Positions 23,977 through 32,092 of a DNA stretch of 64,000 bases are shown one piece after another; position 1 is the stretch's first letter; each line of letters starts with the position of its first letter. Source of the stretch: Spiribacter halobius. Lineage in GTDB: Bacteria > Pseudomonadota > Gammaproteobacteria > Nitrococcales > Nitrococcaceae. Location of the stretch: assembly GCF_020883455.1 (NCBI RefSeq), contig NZ_CP086615.1, positions 1,488,001 to 1,552,000 of the forward strand, read 5' to 3'. The notes beneath the pieces are model-generated. The model did not search any database, was not told where the DNA came from, and saw only the letters and a program-made list of their open reading frames with translations. The position numbers and the translations under genes were made by a program.

Positions 23977-25344
23977 CTACAGCGGCGGGCGGTCCGGGAT
24001 CCCGGGCAGCTCGACGGTGAGGCGGGCACCGCCGAGCGCGCCCTCGGCGATGTGCAGCCGCCCGCCCCGGTCGCGAACCAGCTCGGCCACCAGGGCGAGG
24101 CCGATGCCCTGGCCGGGCACCTGCTGGTCCAGGCGCACGCCGCGCTCCAGGACACGCTCGCGGACCCCGTCCGGAATACCGGGGCCGTCGTCCTCCACCA
24201 CCACGGTCAGCGTACCGTCGTGCTCCTGCCAGCCGGTGACGCGCACCCGGCTGCGGGCCCATTTGAAGGCATTGTCCAGCAGGTTGCCGAGCAGCTCCAT
24301 CAGCTCGTCCTCGCTGCCGGCGAAACGCAGCTCCGGCCGGCAGTCCAGCTCGAGCTGGACGGGGGCGCCGCGGTGGCCGTAGGCGCGGGCCAGCGTCCGG
24401 CCGAGCCGCTCGGCCACGGCGCGCACCGCGGTCCCCTCACCGGTCACGGCGGCACCGAGGCTGCCCCGACGCACGTGGTAGTCGATGCTGCGGTCGATGC
24501 GCCCGATCTGCTCGCGGGCCTCCGCGAGCCCGCTCGGGTCGGGGTCGTCGAGCACGCCGCCGACCACGGCCAGGGGCGTCTTCAGGCTATGGGCGAGATT
24601 GTCCAGGTTCTCGCGATGACGGGTGGCGCGCCGTCGCTCCGAGGCCACCAGGGTGTTGATGCGCCGGGTGAGCTCGGCGATCTCCAGAGGGTAGTCCTCC
24701 GCCAGCCGCTCCCGCCGGCCCTGCTCGAGGGCGGCAAGGTCCCGCCGCACCCGCCGCAGTGGCGCCAGCGACCAGCGCAGCAGCCCCGCCTGGAACCCCA
24801 GCAGCAGCAGGCCGCCGGCACCGAGCCAGCCCCAGAGGCGGCGCCGGAAACCGCCCATCTGCGCGGCAAAGGCGCGGTCGTTCTCTGCCACCACCACGGT
24901 GAAGCGCTCGAGCTCGCCGTCGGCGGTCTCCCAGTCGAGTCCGTAGCGCAGGCGGAAGCCGCGGCCGGTCTCCGCCGGCAGCTCGAAGCGGCTCTCGCCG
25001 GCCGCCGCAGCCGGCGGCGCCCGGGTGTCGTGGCCCATGGTGGAAGTGGAGCGCCAGAGGATGCCGCCGTCCGGGGCCACCAGCCAGGCGTACAGGCCCG
25101 AGCGCGGCTGCCCGAGCCGGGGCTCCGGCAGGGGACCTTCCAGCGCCGGGCCCTGCGGCCCGATCTCGATGGCGGCCAGCAGCGTGTAGACCTGCCCGAG
25201 CAGGCGTTCGCGCTGGGCGTCCAGCGCGCTGGCCCGGAACGCCGCCTCCAGGGCGAGACCGATGGTGACCAGCGCGAGCAGGGTGACCGCGATGGCCGCC
25301 ACCAGCAGGCGCCGGCGCAGCGAGCCGCCGGCCGACGACGTCAC
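23977..25344 (-). CDS. PhoQ-like sensor histidine kinase
   Basis: 455 residues. Two membrane segments (about 11-33 and 170-190) enclose a ~135-residue periplasmic sensor. After a HAMP-like linker come the H-box NLAHSLKTPL with phospho-acceptor His252, N-box NLLDNAFKW, G1 DDGPGI and G2 GQGIGLAL. The LAHSLKTPL spelling and the periplasmic region size are those of PhoQ-type kinases, which respond to divalent cations, acid or antimicrobial peptides; the acidic cluster of enteric PhoQ is not evident. Start overlaps the response regulator stop by four bases. Confidence 0.92.
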   Translation of the reverse strand: MTSSAGGSLRRRLLVAAIAVTLLALVTIGLALEAAFRASALDAQRERLLGQVYTLLAAIEIGPQGPALEGPLPEPRLGQPRSGLYAWLVAPDGGILWRSTSTMGHDTRAPPAAAAGESRFELPAETGRGFRLRYGLDWETADGELERFTVVVAENDRAFAAQMGGFRRRLWGWLGAGGLLLLGFQAGLLRWSLAPLRRVRRDLAALEQGRRERLAEDYPLEIAELTRRINTLVASERRRATRHRENLDNLAHSLKTPLAVVGGVLDDPDPSGLAEAREQIGRIDRSIDYHVRRGSLGAAVTGEGTAVRAVAERLGRTLARAYGHRGAPVQLELDCRPELRFAGSEDELMELLGNLLDNAFKWARSRVRVTGWQEHDGTLTVVVEDDGPGIPDGVRERVLERGVRLDQQVPGQGIGLALVAELVRDRGGRLHIAEGALGGARLTVELPGIPDRPPL

Positions 25345-26018
25345 GTCCGCTCCAGCGCCAGCCGGTAGCCGCGCCCGCGCAGCGTCTCGATGGGCCGCAA
25401 CGTGCCGTCCGGGTCGAGCTTGCGGCGCAGGCGGGCGATGATCACCTCCATGACGTTGCTGTCACGCTGGTCATCGTCCTCGTAGAGGTGTTCCACCAGC
25501 TCGGTCTTCGAGACCACCTCCCCGGCGTGATGCATCAGGTAGGCGAGCACCCGGTATTCGAACGCGGTGAGCTCCAGCGGGGCACCGTGCAGGCGTACGC
25601 TCTGGTCGCGTGTGTCCAGTGCCAGCGGGCCGCAGGCAAGCACCGGATCGGCCCAGCCGCCGGCGCGGCGGAGCAGCGCCTGCAGACGGGCGCGCAGCTC
25701 CTCGCGCTGGAAGGGCTTCACGACGTAGTCATCGGCGCCGGCCTCGAGGCCGGCCACCTTGTCCTGCCAGCGCCCGCGGGCGGTGAGGATGAGAATCGGG
25801 TAGCGATGCCCCTCCGCGCGCAGGCTGCGGATCAGCGCAAGACCCTCGGTGCCGGGCAGGCCGAGGTCGACGACGGCGAGATCCAGCGGATGATGGCGCC
25901 CCATGGCGAGGCCGGCATCACCGTCGCCGGCCTCGTCCACGACGAAGCCCTCCTCGCGGAGCCAGGCCGCGAGCCGCTGTCGCAGCCCGGTCTCGTCCTC
26001 CACGATCAGCAGCCGCAT
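25341..26018 (-). CDS. OmpR/PhoP-family response regulator
   Basis: 225 residues. Receiver domain 1-118 with acidic pocket ED (7-8), phospho-acceptor Asp51 (VVDLGLPG) and the KPF switch lysine near 101. Winged-helix DNA-binding domain follows (LTAFEYRVLAYLMHHAGEVVSKTELVEHLY, RKLDPDGTLRPIETLRGRGYRL). The PhoP-like spelling agrees with the cognate kinase. A GTTCAG direct repeat at 26909-26926 upstream of the operon fits its expected binding site. Confidence 0.95.
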   Translation of the reverse strand: MRLLIVEDETGLRQRLAAWLREEGFVVDEAGDGDAGLAMGRHHPLDLAVVDLGLPGTEGLALIRSLRAEGHRYPILILTARGRWQDKVAGLEAGADDYVVKPFQREELRARLQALLRRAGGWADPVLACGPLALDTRDQSVRLHGAPLELTAFEYRVLAYLMHHAGEVVSKTELVEHLYEDDDQRDSNVMEVIIARLRRKLDPDGTLRPIETLRGRGYRLALERT

Positions 26019-26320
26019 CAGCGGATCTCGCCGGAGCGGGCGTCGACGTCGAACACCCGCACCCGACCCTGGGCGACGAGGACGCGGACCTGATGGATCT
26101 CCCGCCCGCCGCGGCGGATGGTGCGGGCGCTCAGCACGCGGCCGTCGGTGCGCTCGGCGACCCGACGGACCGCCTGGTCCAGGCTGATACCGCCGCTGCG
26201 GCTCGGCGCATACTCCTGGCGCAGCCCGCCATCGGGCTGGCCGAGGCCCTGGGCGACGACACCGCCCGGCAGCAGAAAGGCGATCAGCAGTACCAGGGCG
26301 AGGCCCCGCCAGCCCCTCAT
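26018..26320 (-). CDS. PepSY-domain periplasmic protein
   Basis: 100 residues: a signal peptide (residues 1-24, cleavage near VVAQG) and a single PepSY domain (about 45-100, AVRRVAERTDGRVLSARTIRRGG to VRVFDVDARSGEI). PepSY domains are proposed protease or metal modulators. One-base overlap with the response regulator start. Small PepSY genes next to PhoP/Q-like pairs suggest a feedback or sensing accessory. Confidence 0.88.
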   Translation of the reverse strand: MRGWRGLALVLLIAFLLPGGVVAQGLGQPDGGLRQEYAPSRSGGISLDQAVRRVAERTDGRVLSARTIRRGGREIHQVRVLVAQGRVRVFDVDARSGEIR

Positions 26321-26328
26321 GGCGCCCC

Positions 26329-26856
26329 CTAAAGCTCCGGCGTCACACCCACGCGCAGCCGCACGCGGTCACCGGGGCGGCGATCGGTGCGGACGACGTA
26401 CTCTTCGCCATCATAGCGGTAGTGGACGTCGTAGCCGATGGTCCGGCTCTCCCAGTGGACCTCCTCGACCACCTCGCAGCGGGTCTCCCAGCGATCGTGC
26501 ACCCGGGCATGGCGGTCGCGGTTGGCGAGCTCGTCGCCGATGCCGGCGCCGAGGATGGTGCCGGCGACCGTGGCCACGCGCCGGCCGTCCCCGCCGCCGA
26601 TCTGGTTGCCCGCAATGCCGCCGATGATGCCGCCGACCACCAGCCCCGCGCGGTTGCGCTCCGGCTCCTCGACGTAGGTGACGCGCTCATCCCAGCATTC
26701 CTCCCGCGGCGTTGTGACCCGCACGTCCCGTGTCACCGGCTCGACGTGGGTCACCGGCGCCCAGGTGTAGTGCACATGCCGATCCCCCCCGGCCAGCGCC
26801 GCCCCCGGCAACACCAGCGCCGCCGCGAGTCCGAGTACCGTAATGGGCCTGATCAT
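26329..26856 (-). CDS. Glycine-zipper 2TM-domain envelope protein
   Basis: 175 residues: a signal peptide (1-22, ending ALAG) and a glycine-zipper segment GLVVGGIIGGIAGNQIGGGDG then TVAGTILGAGIGDELA (about 71-110), the pattern of the 17-kDa surface antigen/SmpA-like family. A C-terminal beta-rich part (VVEEVHWESRTIGYDVHYRYDGEEYVVRT) follows. Probably outer-membrane associated. First gene of the two-component operon, just downstream of a PhoP-box-like promoter, so likely regulated by that system. Confidence 0.87.
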   Translation of the reverse strand: MIRPITVLGLAAALVLPGAALAGGDRHVHYTWAPVTHVEPVTRDVRVTTPREECWDERVTYVEEPERNRAGLVVGGIIGGIAGNQIGGGDGRRVATVAGTILGAGIGDELANRDRHARVHDRWETRCEVVEEVHWESRTIGYDVHYRYDGEEYVVRTDRRPGDRVRLRVGVTPEL

Positions 26857-26892
26857 GACAGCCTCCTGTTCTGGTTGCCGATCCGTGGCGTG

Positions 26893-26926
26893 AGTATCCG
26901 TTGCGGGGCCTGAACCGGGGCTGAAC
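26893..26926 (-). promoter_or_regulatory. PhoP-box-like direct repeat with adjacent -10 element
   Basis: On the minus strand: GTTCAG, CCCCG, GTTCAG (26910-26926, exact 11-bp period), then 11 bases, then GATACT (26898-26893). This is the geometry of PhoP-activated promoters, where two half-sites one helical turn apart replace the -35 box. It lies 37 bases before the glycine-zipper gene's ATG. Inference: autoregulation by the encoded response regulator. Confidence 0.5.
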
Positions 26927-26942
26927 GCGGCGCGTTGCGGCT

Positions 26943-27044
26943 AGTTGCAAGTTGCAAGTTGCAAGTTGCAAGTTGCAAGCGGGAACGGGAGCGCGCGGTA
27001 GCCTTTTTGCTTGCCACTTGCCACTTGCCACTTGCCACTTGCCA
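26943..27044. repeat. Facing heptamer arrays: (AGTTGCA)5 and (CTTGCCA)5
   Basis: Five perfect tandem copies of AGTTGCA (26943-26977), a 32-base spacer, then five perfect tandem copies of CTTGCCA (27010-27044). The second unit is the inverse of the first with one change per unit (TTGCAAG against TGGCAAG), so the arrays can form a 35-bp hairpin with one mismatch every seven bases. The right array ends one base before the transporter stop codon. Confidence 0.92.
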
Positions 27045-27045
27045 C

Positions 27046-28836
27046 TCAGAACTCCCAGACCCAGGGCACCATCCCCAGGGTCACCCCCATTACCAGGGCG
27101 TTCAGCGGCAGGCCGAAGCGGAGGTAGTCGGCGAAGCGGTAGCCGCCGGGGCCGTAGACCATGAGGTTGGTCTGGTAGCCGATGGGTGTGGCGAAGGCGG
27201 CGGAGGCGGCCATCATCACGACGACGACGAACGGGGTGAGGCCGGCGCCCAGCGTCTCCGCGGCCGAGACCGCGATGGGGAACACCAGCACCGCGGCCGC
27301 GTTGTTGGTGATGAGCTCCGTGCACAGGAGCGTGACCAGGTAGATCGCGGCGAGCACGAGCAGCGGCTCGCCACCGGCCAGGTCGACCAGCTCGCCGGCC
27401 GCCACCGCTGCGGCGCCGCTCTGGGCTATGGCCTCGCCGAGGCCGAGGGCGGCGCCGATCACCAGCAGCACGTTCCAGTCGACATGCCGGCGCGCCTCGG
27501 GGCCGGTGACACAGCCGGTGAGCACGAGCGTCCCGGCGGCGAGCAGCGCGGCGTTGAGCAGCGTCAGCACGCCGCTCGCCGCGAGGGTGACCATGCCGGC
27601 GAGCGTGGCAAGCGCGATCCAGGCGCGGTCGTGGCGCCGCGGCGTGGAGTCCTCGACGCCGCTCACGAGGAAGAAATCGCGGGCGTTGCGCTGGCGCTGG
27701 AGAAAGCTCGGATGGGTCTCCAGCAGCAGGGTGTCACCCGCCTGCAGGACGATGTCGCCGATCTTGCCCGGCAGCCGGCGGCCGCCGCGGGCCACCGCGA
27801 TCACCGCCGCCTGGTACTCGGCGCGGAAGCGTCCATCACGGATGCTGTGACCCACCAGCGGGCAGGCGTCGGAGACCACGGCCTCCACCAGGCAGCGCTG
27901 CTCCCGGGGGGCTGTCAGCCGGTCCACCCGGTCGGCCGCCGGCTCGATGCCGCGCATGCGGTGCAGATCCACCACGGATTCCAGCACCCCCACGAAGACC
28001 AGCCGGTCACCGCCGTGCAGGCGCTCGCTCGGGGCCACCGCCGGCAGCAGCTCGCCCTCGCGCTCGATCTCGGCGAGAAAAAGCCCGGGCAGGTGCCGCA
28101 GACCGGCGGCCTCGATGCTGCGGCCCACCAGGGGGCCGTCCCGCGCCACGCTCACCTCCACCGTGTAGCGGCGCGGATCCGGGGTCTCGCCGAGGGCGCT
28201 GCCGCCGGCGGGCAGCAGGCGCGGGCTGGCGAGCAGGATGTAGCCGATCCCCACCACCGTGGCGGGCACGCCGACCCAGGCGATGTCGAACAGGCCGAGG
28301 CCATCGAAGCCGGGCTGGGCCCGGGCCAAGCCGTCGACGATGAGGTTGGTGCTGGTGCCGATGAGCGTGCAGGTGCCGCCGAGGATGGCGGCATAGCTGA
28401 GCGGCAGATAGAGCCGTGAGGCGGGCAGCCGGCAGCGGCGGGCGAGGTCGTTCACCACCGGCAGGAAGACGGCGACGATGGGCGTGTTGTTGAGGAAGGC
28501 GCTGAGCCCGGCGACCGGCCCGAGCAGCCGCAGCTGGGCGGTGAAGAGCCGCCGTGGGCGCCCGAGCAGCGGGTCGGTGACCAGACCCACGGCGCCGGTA
28601 TGCACAAGCCCGGCTGCGACGACGAACAGCAGGCCCACGGTGATGAGTCCGCTGTTGCCGAACCCGGCCACCGCCTCTGCCGGGGCCACGAGGTGCTCGG
28701 AGCCGGTCAGGGCACCCACGGTGATGATGACGGTCAGGCCGCCGAACAGGCCGCTGACGGGCCGCGCGCGGCCGCTGGCCAGAGCGAGGAACACAGCCAC
28801 GACCACGGCGACGGTGAGCCAGGCCTCCCAGCGCAT
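27046..28836 (-). CDS. SLC13/ArsB-type permease with two RCK C-terminal (TrkA-C) domains
   Basis: 596 residues. About 10-12 membrane segments in two blocks (1-190 and 400-596) separated by two cytoplasmic TrkA-C domains (about 205-370, e.g. [22 protein letters not shown] and [17 protein letters not shown]). The paired [13 protein letters not shown] and [16 protein letters not shown] motifs are the SLC13/DASS substrate-binding hairpins. The family carries sulfate, dicarboxylates or other anions with Na+. In bacteria the RCK-containing branch is often called a sulfur-deprivation or SLC13 permease. Stands alone; its stop is adjacent to heptamer arrays. Confidence 0.92.
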   Translation of the reverse strand: MRWEAWLTVAVVVAVFLALASGRARPVSGLFGGLTVIITVGALTGSEHLVAPAEAVAGFGNSGLITVGLLFVVAAGLVHTGAVGLVTDPLLGRPRRLFTAQLRLLGPVAGLSAFLNNTPIVAVFLPVVNDLARRCRLPASRLYLPLSYAAILGGTCTLIGTSTNLIVDGLARAQPGFDGLGLFDIAWVGVPATVVGIGYILLASPRLLPAGGSALGETPDPRRYTVEVSVARDGPLVGRSIEAAGLRHLPGLFLAEIEREGELLPAVAPSERLHGGDRLVFVGVLESVVDLHRMRGIEPAADRVDRLTAPREQRCLVEAVVSDACPLVGHSIRDGRFRAEYQAAVIAVARGGRRLPGKIGDIVLQAGDTLLLETHPSFLQRQRNARDFFLVSGVEDSTPRRHDRAWIALATLAGMVTLAASGVLTLLNAALLAAGTLVLTGCVTGPEARRHVDWNVLLVIGAALGLGEAIAQSGAAAVAAGELVDLAGGEPLLVLAAIYLVTLLCTELITNNAAAVLVFPIAVSAAETLGAGLTPFVVVVMMAASAAFATPIGYQTNLMVYGPGGYRFADYLRFGLPLNALVMGVTLGMVPWVWEF

Positions 28837-28860
28837 CGGTGCTCTCCCTGGTGCCGGGTC

Positions 28861-29778
28861 TCAGCCGCGACGCCCGCCGAGCTCGTGGGGGGTGGCGCGG
28901 CGTGCCAGCGAAGGCGGCGGCGGGCTTCCCGCGAGCAGCGCCGAGAGCACCTCCACACCGGTCACGAGCCCGGGTCCGGGCCGGCTGAAGTGGCGATTGC
29001 CATCCACGGCATGGACCGCGCCCGTGCGGACCGCCGGCAGGGTGTCCCAGCTGGGTCGGGCGGTGAGGGCCGGCAGCGTCCGCGCCGCTGCCTCGAGCCC
29101 GAGGCCGCAGGGCATCAGAATGATGACCTCCGGGGCGAAGTCCCGAACCTCGTCCCAGGACACCGTCCGCGAGTGTGCGCCGGGCACCCCAAGCGGCTGA
29201 CCCCCAGCCAGCCGCACCATCTCCGGTACCCAGTGCCCGCCGATGAACAGCGGCTCCGGCCATTCCACCGTCAGCACCCGGGGGCGCCGGGTCGGCAGCC
29301 GGCGCGCCGCGGCCAGTCTGGCTCGCAGCTGCGCCAGCAGCCTGGGCCCGACGGACCCGGCACCGGCCGCCTCGGCAATGTGCGCGATCTCCGCGAACAC
29401 GCCCTGCAGGTCGCGGGCGTCCAGGGAGAGAACGCTGGCGCCGGCCACGGCCTCGGCGGTGAGCCCGCCCGGTGTCGGCGCGCAGACATCGCAGAGCGAC
29501 TGGGCGAGCACCAGGTCCGGTCGCAGCGCCGCCAGGGCGGCGGCATCGACCTGGTAGAGCGGCGCGCCGCGCGCGCTGCGCTCGCGAACCTCGCGGTCGA
29601 TGGCGGCAGGGGTCTGGGCGGGGTCGATCAGGGCCTGGCTGACGCGGGGCCGGTCCAGCACCGACGCCGGCGCGTCGCAGTCGGCGGAAATGCCCACGAG
29701 GGCGTCTTCCAGTCCCAGCGCGGCCACCGTCTCGGTGGCGCCGGGGAGCAGGGAGACGATACGCTCTGCCCTCGTCAC
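28861..29778 (-). CDS. Cobalamin-binding protein (BtuF/COG0614 family) without signal peptide
   Basis: 305 residues from the GTG at 29778; no good ribosome site is visible, so the start is uncertain. RIVSLLPGATETVAALGLEDALVGISADCDAP is the typical first half of the class III periplasmic binding fold used by BtuF, followed by RPDLVLAQSLCDVCAP and a long helix-linked second lobe (VLTVEWPEPLFIGGHWVPEMVRLAGG). No Sec or lipoprotein signal precedes the fold, as in the stand-alone cytosolic-looking members of this family. It may bind corrinoids; no cobalamin transport genes are near. Confidence 0.82.
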   Translation of the reverse strand: MTRAERIVSLLPGATETVAALGLEDALVGISADCDAPASVLDRPRVSQALIDPAQTPAAIDREVRERSARGAPLYQVDAAALAALRPDLVLAQSLCDVCAPTPGGLTAEAVAGASVLSLDARDLQGVFAEIAHIAEAAGAGSVGPRLLAQLRARLAAARRLPTRRPRVLTVEWPEPLFIGGHWVPEMVRLAGGQPLGVPGAHSRTVSWDEVRDFAPEVIILMPCGLGLEAAARTLPALTARPSWDTLPAVRTGAVHAVDGNRHFSRPGPGLVTGVEVLSALLAGSPPPPSLARRATPHELGGRRG

Positions 29779-29829
29779 GGCCGGGCCCGCCCGCGCCTGC
29801 AAGAGCTTTTCCCAGGATGGCGCGAGGCC

Positions 29830-30510
29830 ATGATCCCGCTCCGCGACGACAATCCGACCCGACGTACGCCGGTGCTCACGCCGGCGCTGCTCGGCGCCTG
29901 CGTGCTGGTCTTCCTCTGGCAGGTGAGTCTGCCGCCGGAAGCGGCCCGGCAGGCGGTATACGCCTTCGGCGTGACGCCGGCGGTACTCACCGGCGCCGCC
30001 CGGCTGCCGGCGGAGGTGGCGGCGGTTCCGGCCTGGCTGACGGTGTTCACGTCCATGTTCCTCCACGGGGGCTGGCTGCACCTGATCGGCAACATGCTCT
30101 ATCTGTGGATCTTCGGCGACAACGTCGAGGATGACCTCGGCCACGGCCGGTTCCTGCTCTTCTACCTGCTCTGCGGCGCGGCGGCGGTGGCGGCCCAGGC
30201 CGTGCCCGCCCCGGAGTCCACCGTGCCCATGATCGGGGCGAGCGGCGCCATCTCGGGGATTCTCGGCGCCTATCTGGTGCTGCACCCGCGGGCGAGGGTG
30301 CTGGTGTTGATTCCGCTCGGGCTGTTCAGTCAGCTGTTGCGGCTCCCGGCGATGCTGGTGCTTGGCCTCTGGTTCGGGCTGCAGCTGCTGTCGTCCCTGG
30401 GCCAGGGAGATGGCGGCGGCGTCGCCTTCCGCGCCCATGTCGGCGGATTCGTGGCCGGGCTGGTGCTGGCACCGCTGATGCGCCGTCGCGCCGTCCGGCG
30501 CGGGCGATAG
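29830..30510 (+). CDS. Rhomboid-family intramembrane serine protease
   Basis: 226 residues. Six to seven membrane spans. Catalytic serine in MIGASGAISGILGA (GxSG) and the partner histidine in RAHVGGFVAG, with the upstream FLHGGWLHLIGNMLYLWIFGDNVED signature of the large rhomboid group found in many bacteria and archaea. It cleaves membrane-protein substrates within the bilayer. Divergent from the cobalamin-binding gene with 51 bases between starts. Confidence 0.94.
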   Translation: MIPLRDDNPTRRTPVLTPALLGACVLVFLWQVSLPPEAARQAVYAFGVTPAVLTGAARLPAEVAAVPAWLTVFTSMFLHGGWLHLIGNMLYLWIFGDNVEDDLGHGRFLLFYLLCGAAAVAAQAVPAPESTVPMIGASGAISGILGAYLVLHPRARVLVLIPLGLFSQLLRLPAMLVLGLWFGLQLLSSLGQGDGGGVAFRAHVGGFVAGLVLAPLMRRRAVRRGR

Positions 30511-30567
30511 GAATCAGTCCTCATCGTCTCGCCGGGGTTCCGAGGCCTGGCAACGCGCCCGAAGCGA

Positions 30568-30759
30568 TCAGTAACGCCGGCCGCGGCGGCGCTGAGTCGT
30601 ATGGTGGCTCTCGATCCAGGCCTGCTTCTGCAGGTGCGACTGCACCTCGCGCTTGAGGTGGTCCTCGAAGGCGCGCGCCTCCAGCTCCAGCTCCACGCTC
30701 TGCAGTAGGGACTCCAGCTCCTCGCGGCTCATCTCGGAGAGATTGACTGACGATTCCAC
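30568..30759 (-). CDS. Small charged hypothetical protein
   Basis: 63 residues if started at the GTG at 30759; ATGs at 30732 or 30816 are alternatives, none with a clear ribosome site. It is a predicted amphipathic helix rich in Glu/Leu (MSREELESLLQSVELELEARAF) ending in a basic tail (QRRRGRRY). The pattern suggests a helical nucleic-acid- or protein-binding peptide. Third-position GC is consistent with real coding. Function unknown. It follows the ProQ gene in the same direction. Confidence 0.5.
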   Translation of the reverse strand: MESSVNLSEMSREELESLLQSVELELEARAFEDHLKREVQSHLQKQAWIESHHTTQRRRGRRY

Positions 30760-30876
30760 GGGTATGGCTCTGCGTCCTTGGTGGATGAATGATCGCCCAC
30801 TGCCCGTCTCCGGCACCGTTCGGGGCGGGCCGGCCGGGGGCGTGGACGGTTTCGGTGCGCAGACCCGGGGTGCGGG

Positions 30877-31326
30877 TCAGCGGCTGTTGAACTTCTCGGC
30901 CAGCTTCTCCAGCCGGGCCTGCTTGCGCTCGACCTGGCGCGACTGCTCACGGCTGCGGCGGCGCTCGGCGGCGCGGGCCTTCTGGGCCTCGCGCTGGGTG
31001 CCGGCGTGCTGGCGTGCCTCCTCGGTGACCTCGCCGGCCGGGCGCCCGTGGAGGTCGATCCGTGGCATGCCCGCCATGATCGCCTCAAGGTACGACGGCG
31101 AGCGGGTGTAGCGGGCGAGGGCCTGCTTCATCAGCCAGTTGGGCGTCTCCGCGAACTCGGGGTCCGCGTCCAGGGCGGCGCGCAGCTCCTTCTGGATGCC
31201 GATGGCGAGCGGCTTGACCTGCCGGCGGTCGGTAGTGAAGCACTCCGGGAACCGACGGGTCAGCTCGGTGACGAAATCCCGCGCACGCTCCGCACGACGC
31301 TGCTTCTGGCTCGGCGTGTTGGACAT
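30877..31326 (-). CDS. ProQ/FinO domain RNA chaperone
   Basis: 149 residues from the ATG at 31326 (AGGA nine bases upstream). FinO/ProQ domain at about residues 10-110: FVTELTRRFPECFTTDRRQVKPLAIGIQKELRAAL, then LARYTRSPSYLEAIMAGMPRIDLHG. A lysine/arginine-rich coiled tail (RRRSREQSRQVERKQARLEKLAEKF) follows and replaces the Tudor-like C-terminus of E. coli ProQ. Binds structured sRNAs and mRNA 3' ends. It could act on the candidate sRNA at 6511-6570, which is speculation. Confidence 0.93.
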   Translation of the reverse strand: MSNTPSQKQRRAERARDFVTELTRRFPECFTTDRRQVKPLAIGIQKELRAALDADPEFAETPNWLMKQALARYTRSPSYLEAIMAGMPRIDLHGRPAGEVTEEARQHAGTQREAQKARAAERRRSREQSRQVERKQARLEKLAEKFNSR

Positions 31327-31420
31327 CGGGGCCATTCCTGTCGCGGGCATGCGGTGCGGCGCGCGGCTTGCCGGTGGAGCATACCCCAAGCAGCGGTTCG
31401 GGGACAGCCCGTCGGCGCGG

Positions 31421-31451
31421 TTGTACGGCACGGCCGTCGAACGCATATGAT
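31421..31451 (+). promoter_or_regulatory. Possible promoter for the hypothetical gene at 31481
   Basis: TTGTAC (31421-31426) and TATGAT (31446-31451), both close to consensus but with a long 19-base spacer; ATATGA with 18 bases is the alternative. The gene starts 30 bases downstream. Confidence 0.35.
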
Positions 31452-31480
31452 GGGGTAACCAGCCCGTCGGCAGGAACGAG

Positions 31481-31909
31481 GTGAAGTCGATGAACGCCGA
31501 TCACCCGATCCGCAAGCAGCAGCTGCTGGAGATCCTCGAGGAGAGCCCCTTCGAGCATCTCACCAGCAGTGTCCACGTCATGGACCAGGATCACGGCGGA
31601 CGCCACGAACTGGCCGGCGTGTCCATTTACTCCAACGCCCGCGGCTGGATGGCACAGGTCAACTGGCGTGCCGTGGTGGATACCGACGAGATCACCCTGC
31701 GCGTGGGCGACGGTGACAGCGGCGAGCGCGCCTACGAGCTCCGGGACGAGCGGCGCATGCGCCTCAGCGTGGAGGACGAGGGCGGCCTCCCGGTGAGCGA
31801 GGACGAGGTCTCGGCCCTGGTCGCCCAGTCGCCGCTCGCCAAGAGCTGGGAAGAGGACGTGGTCGGCGTGCTCAAGGAGACGCGGGAGCGTCAGGCCACG
31901 GTGCACTGA
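31481..31909 (+). CDS. Conserved-looking hypothetical protein, acidic
   Basis: 142 residues from the GTG at 31481 (AGGA five bases before it) or 139 from the ATG at 31490. No family recognised. Acidic and soluble, no signal or membrane segment; helix at residues 8-25, then beta-rich centre (RHELAGVSIYSNARGWMAQVNWRAVVD) and a final helix. A high fraction of Asp and Glu is consistent with a salt-adapted cytoplasm. A clear terminator follows at 31938-31962, supporting a single-gene unit. Confidence 0.7.
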   Translation: MKSMNADHPIRKQQLLEILEESPFEHLTSSVHVMDQDHGGRHELAGVSIYSNARGWMAQVNWRAVVDTDEITLRVGDGDSGERAYELRDERRMRLSVEDEGGLPVSEDEVSALVAQSPLAKSWEEDVVGVLKETRERQATVH

Positions 31910-31937
31910 CCCCGAGGCCTTCACGACCGATCACCGC

Positions 31938-31962
31938 GGGCCCGCCATCGGCGGGCCCTTTT
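31938..31962 (+). terminator. Intrinsic terminator after the hypothetical gene
   Basis: Perfect 9-bp stem GGGCCCGCC/GGCGGGCCC with a 3-base loop (31938-31958) followed by TTTT. Confidence 0.88.
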
Positions 31963-32092
31963 GCGTGCGAGGCCCGGGCTCCCGTCGCGCCTGATGGCGA
32001 GGCATCCTGTGTGTGGTGCCGGTCACAGAACGCGCAGCCGGCCCTCAGGACCATGGAGTCTGCCAGGGAAAACGGCTGCCAGGAGGCCTGCC

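Noticed and set aside
22771-25368. 865-codon open frame on the + strand
   Set aside because: Spans four minus-strand genes and a repeat element; no recognisable domains.
26943-27044. CRISPR array
   Set aside because: Units are only 7 bases with no spacers between them, and no cas genes are present.
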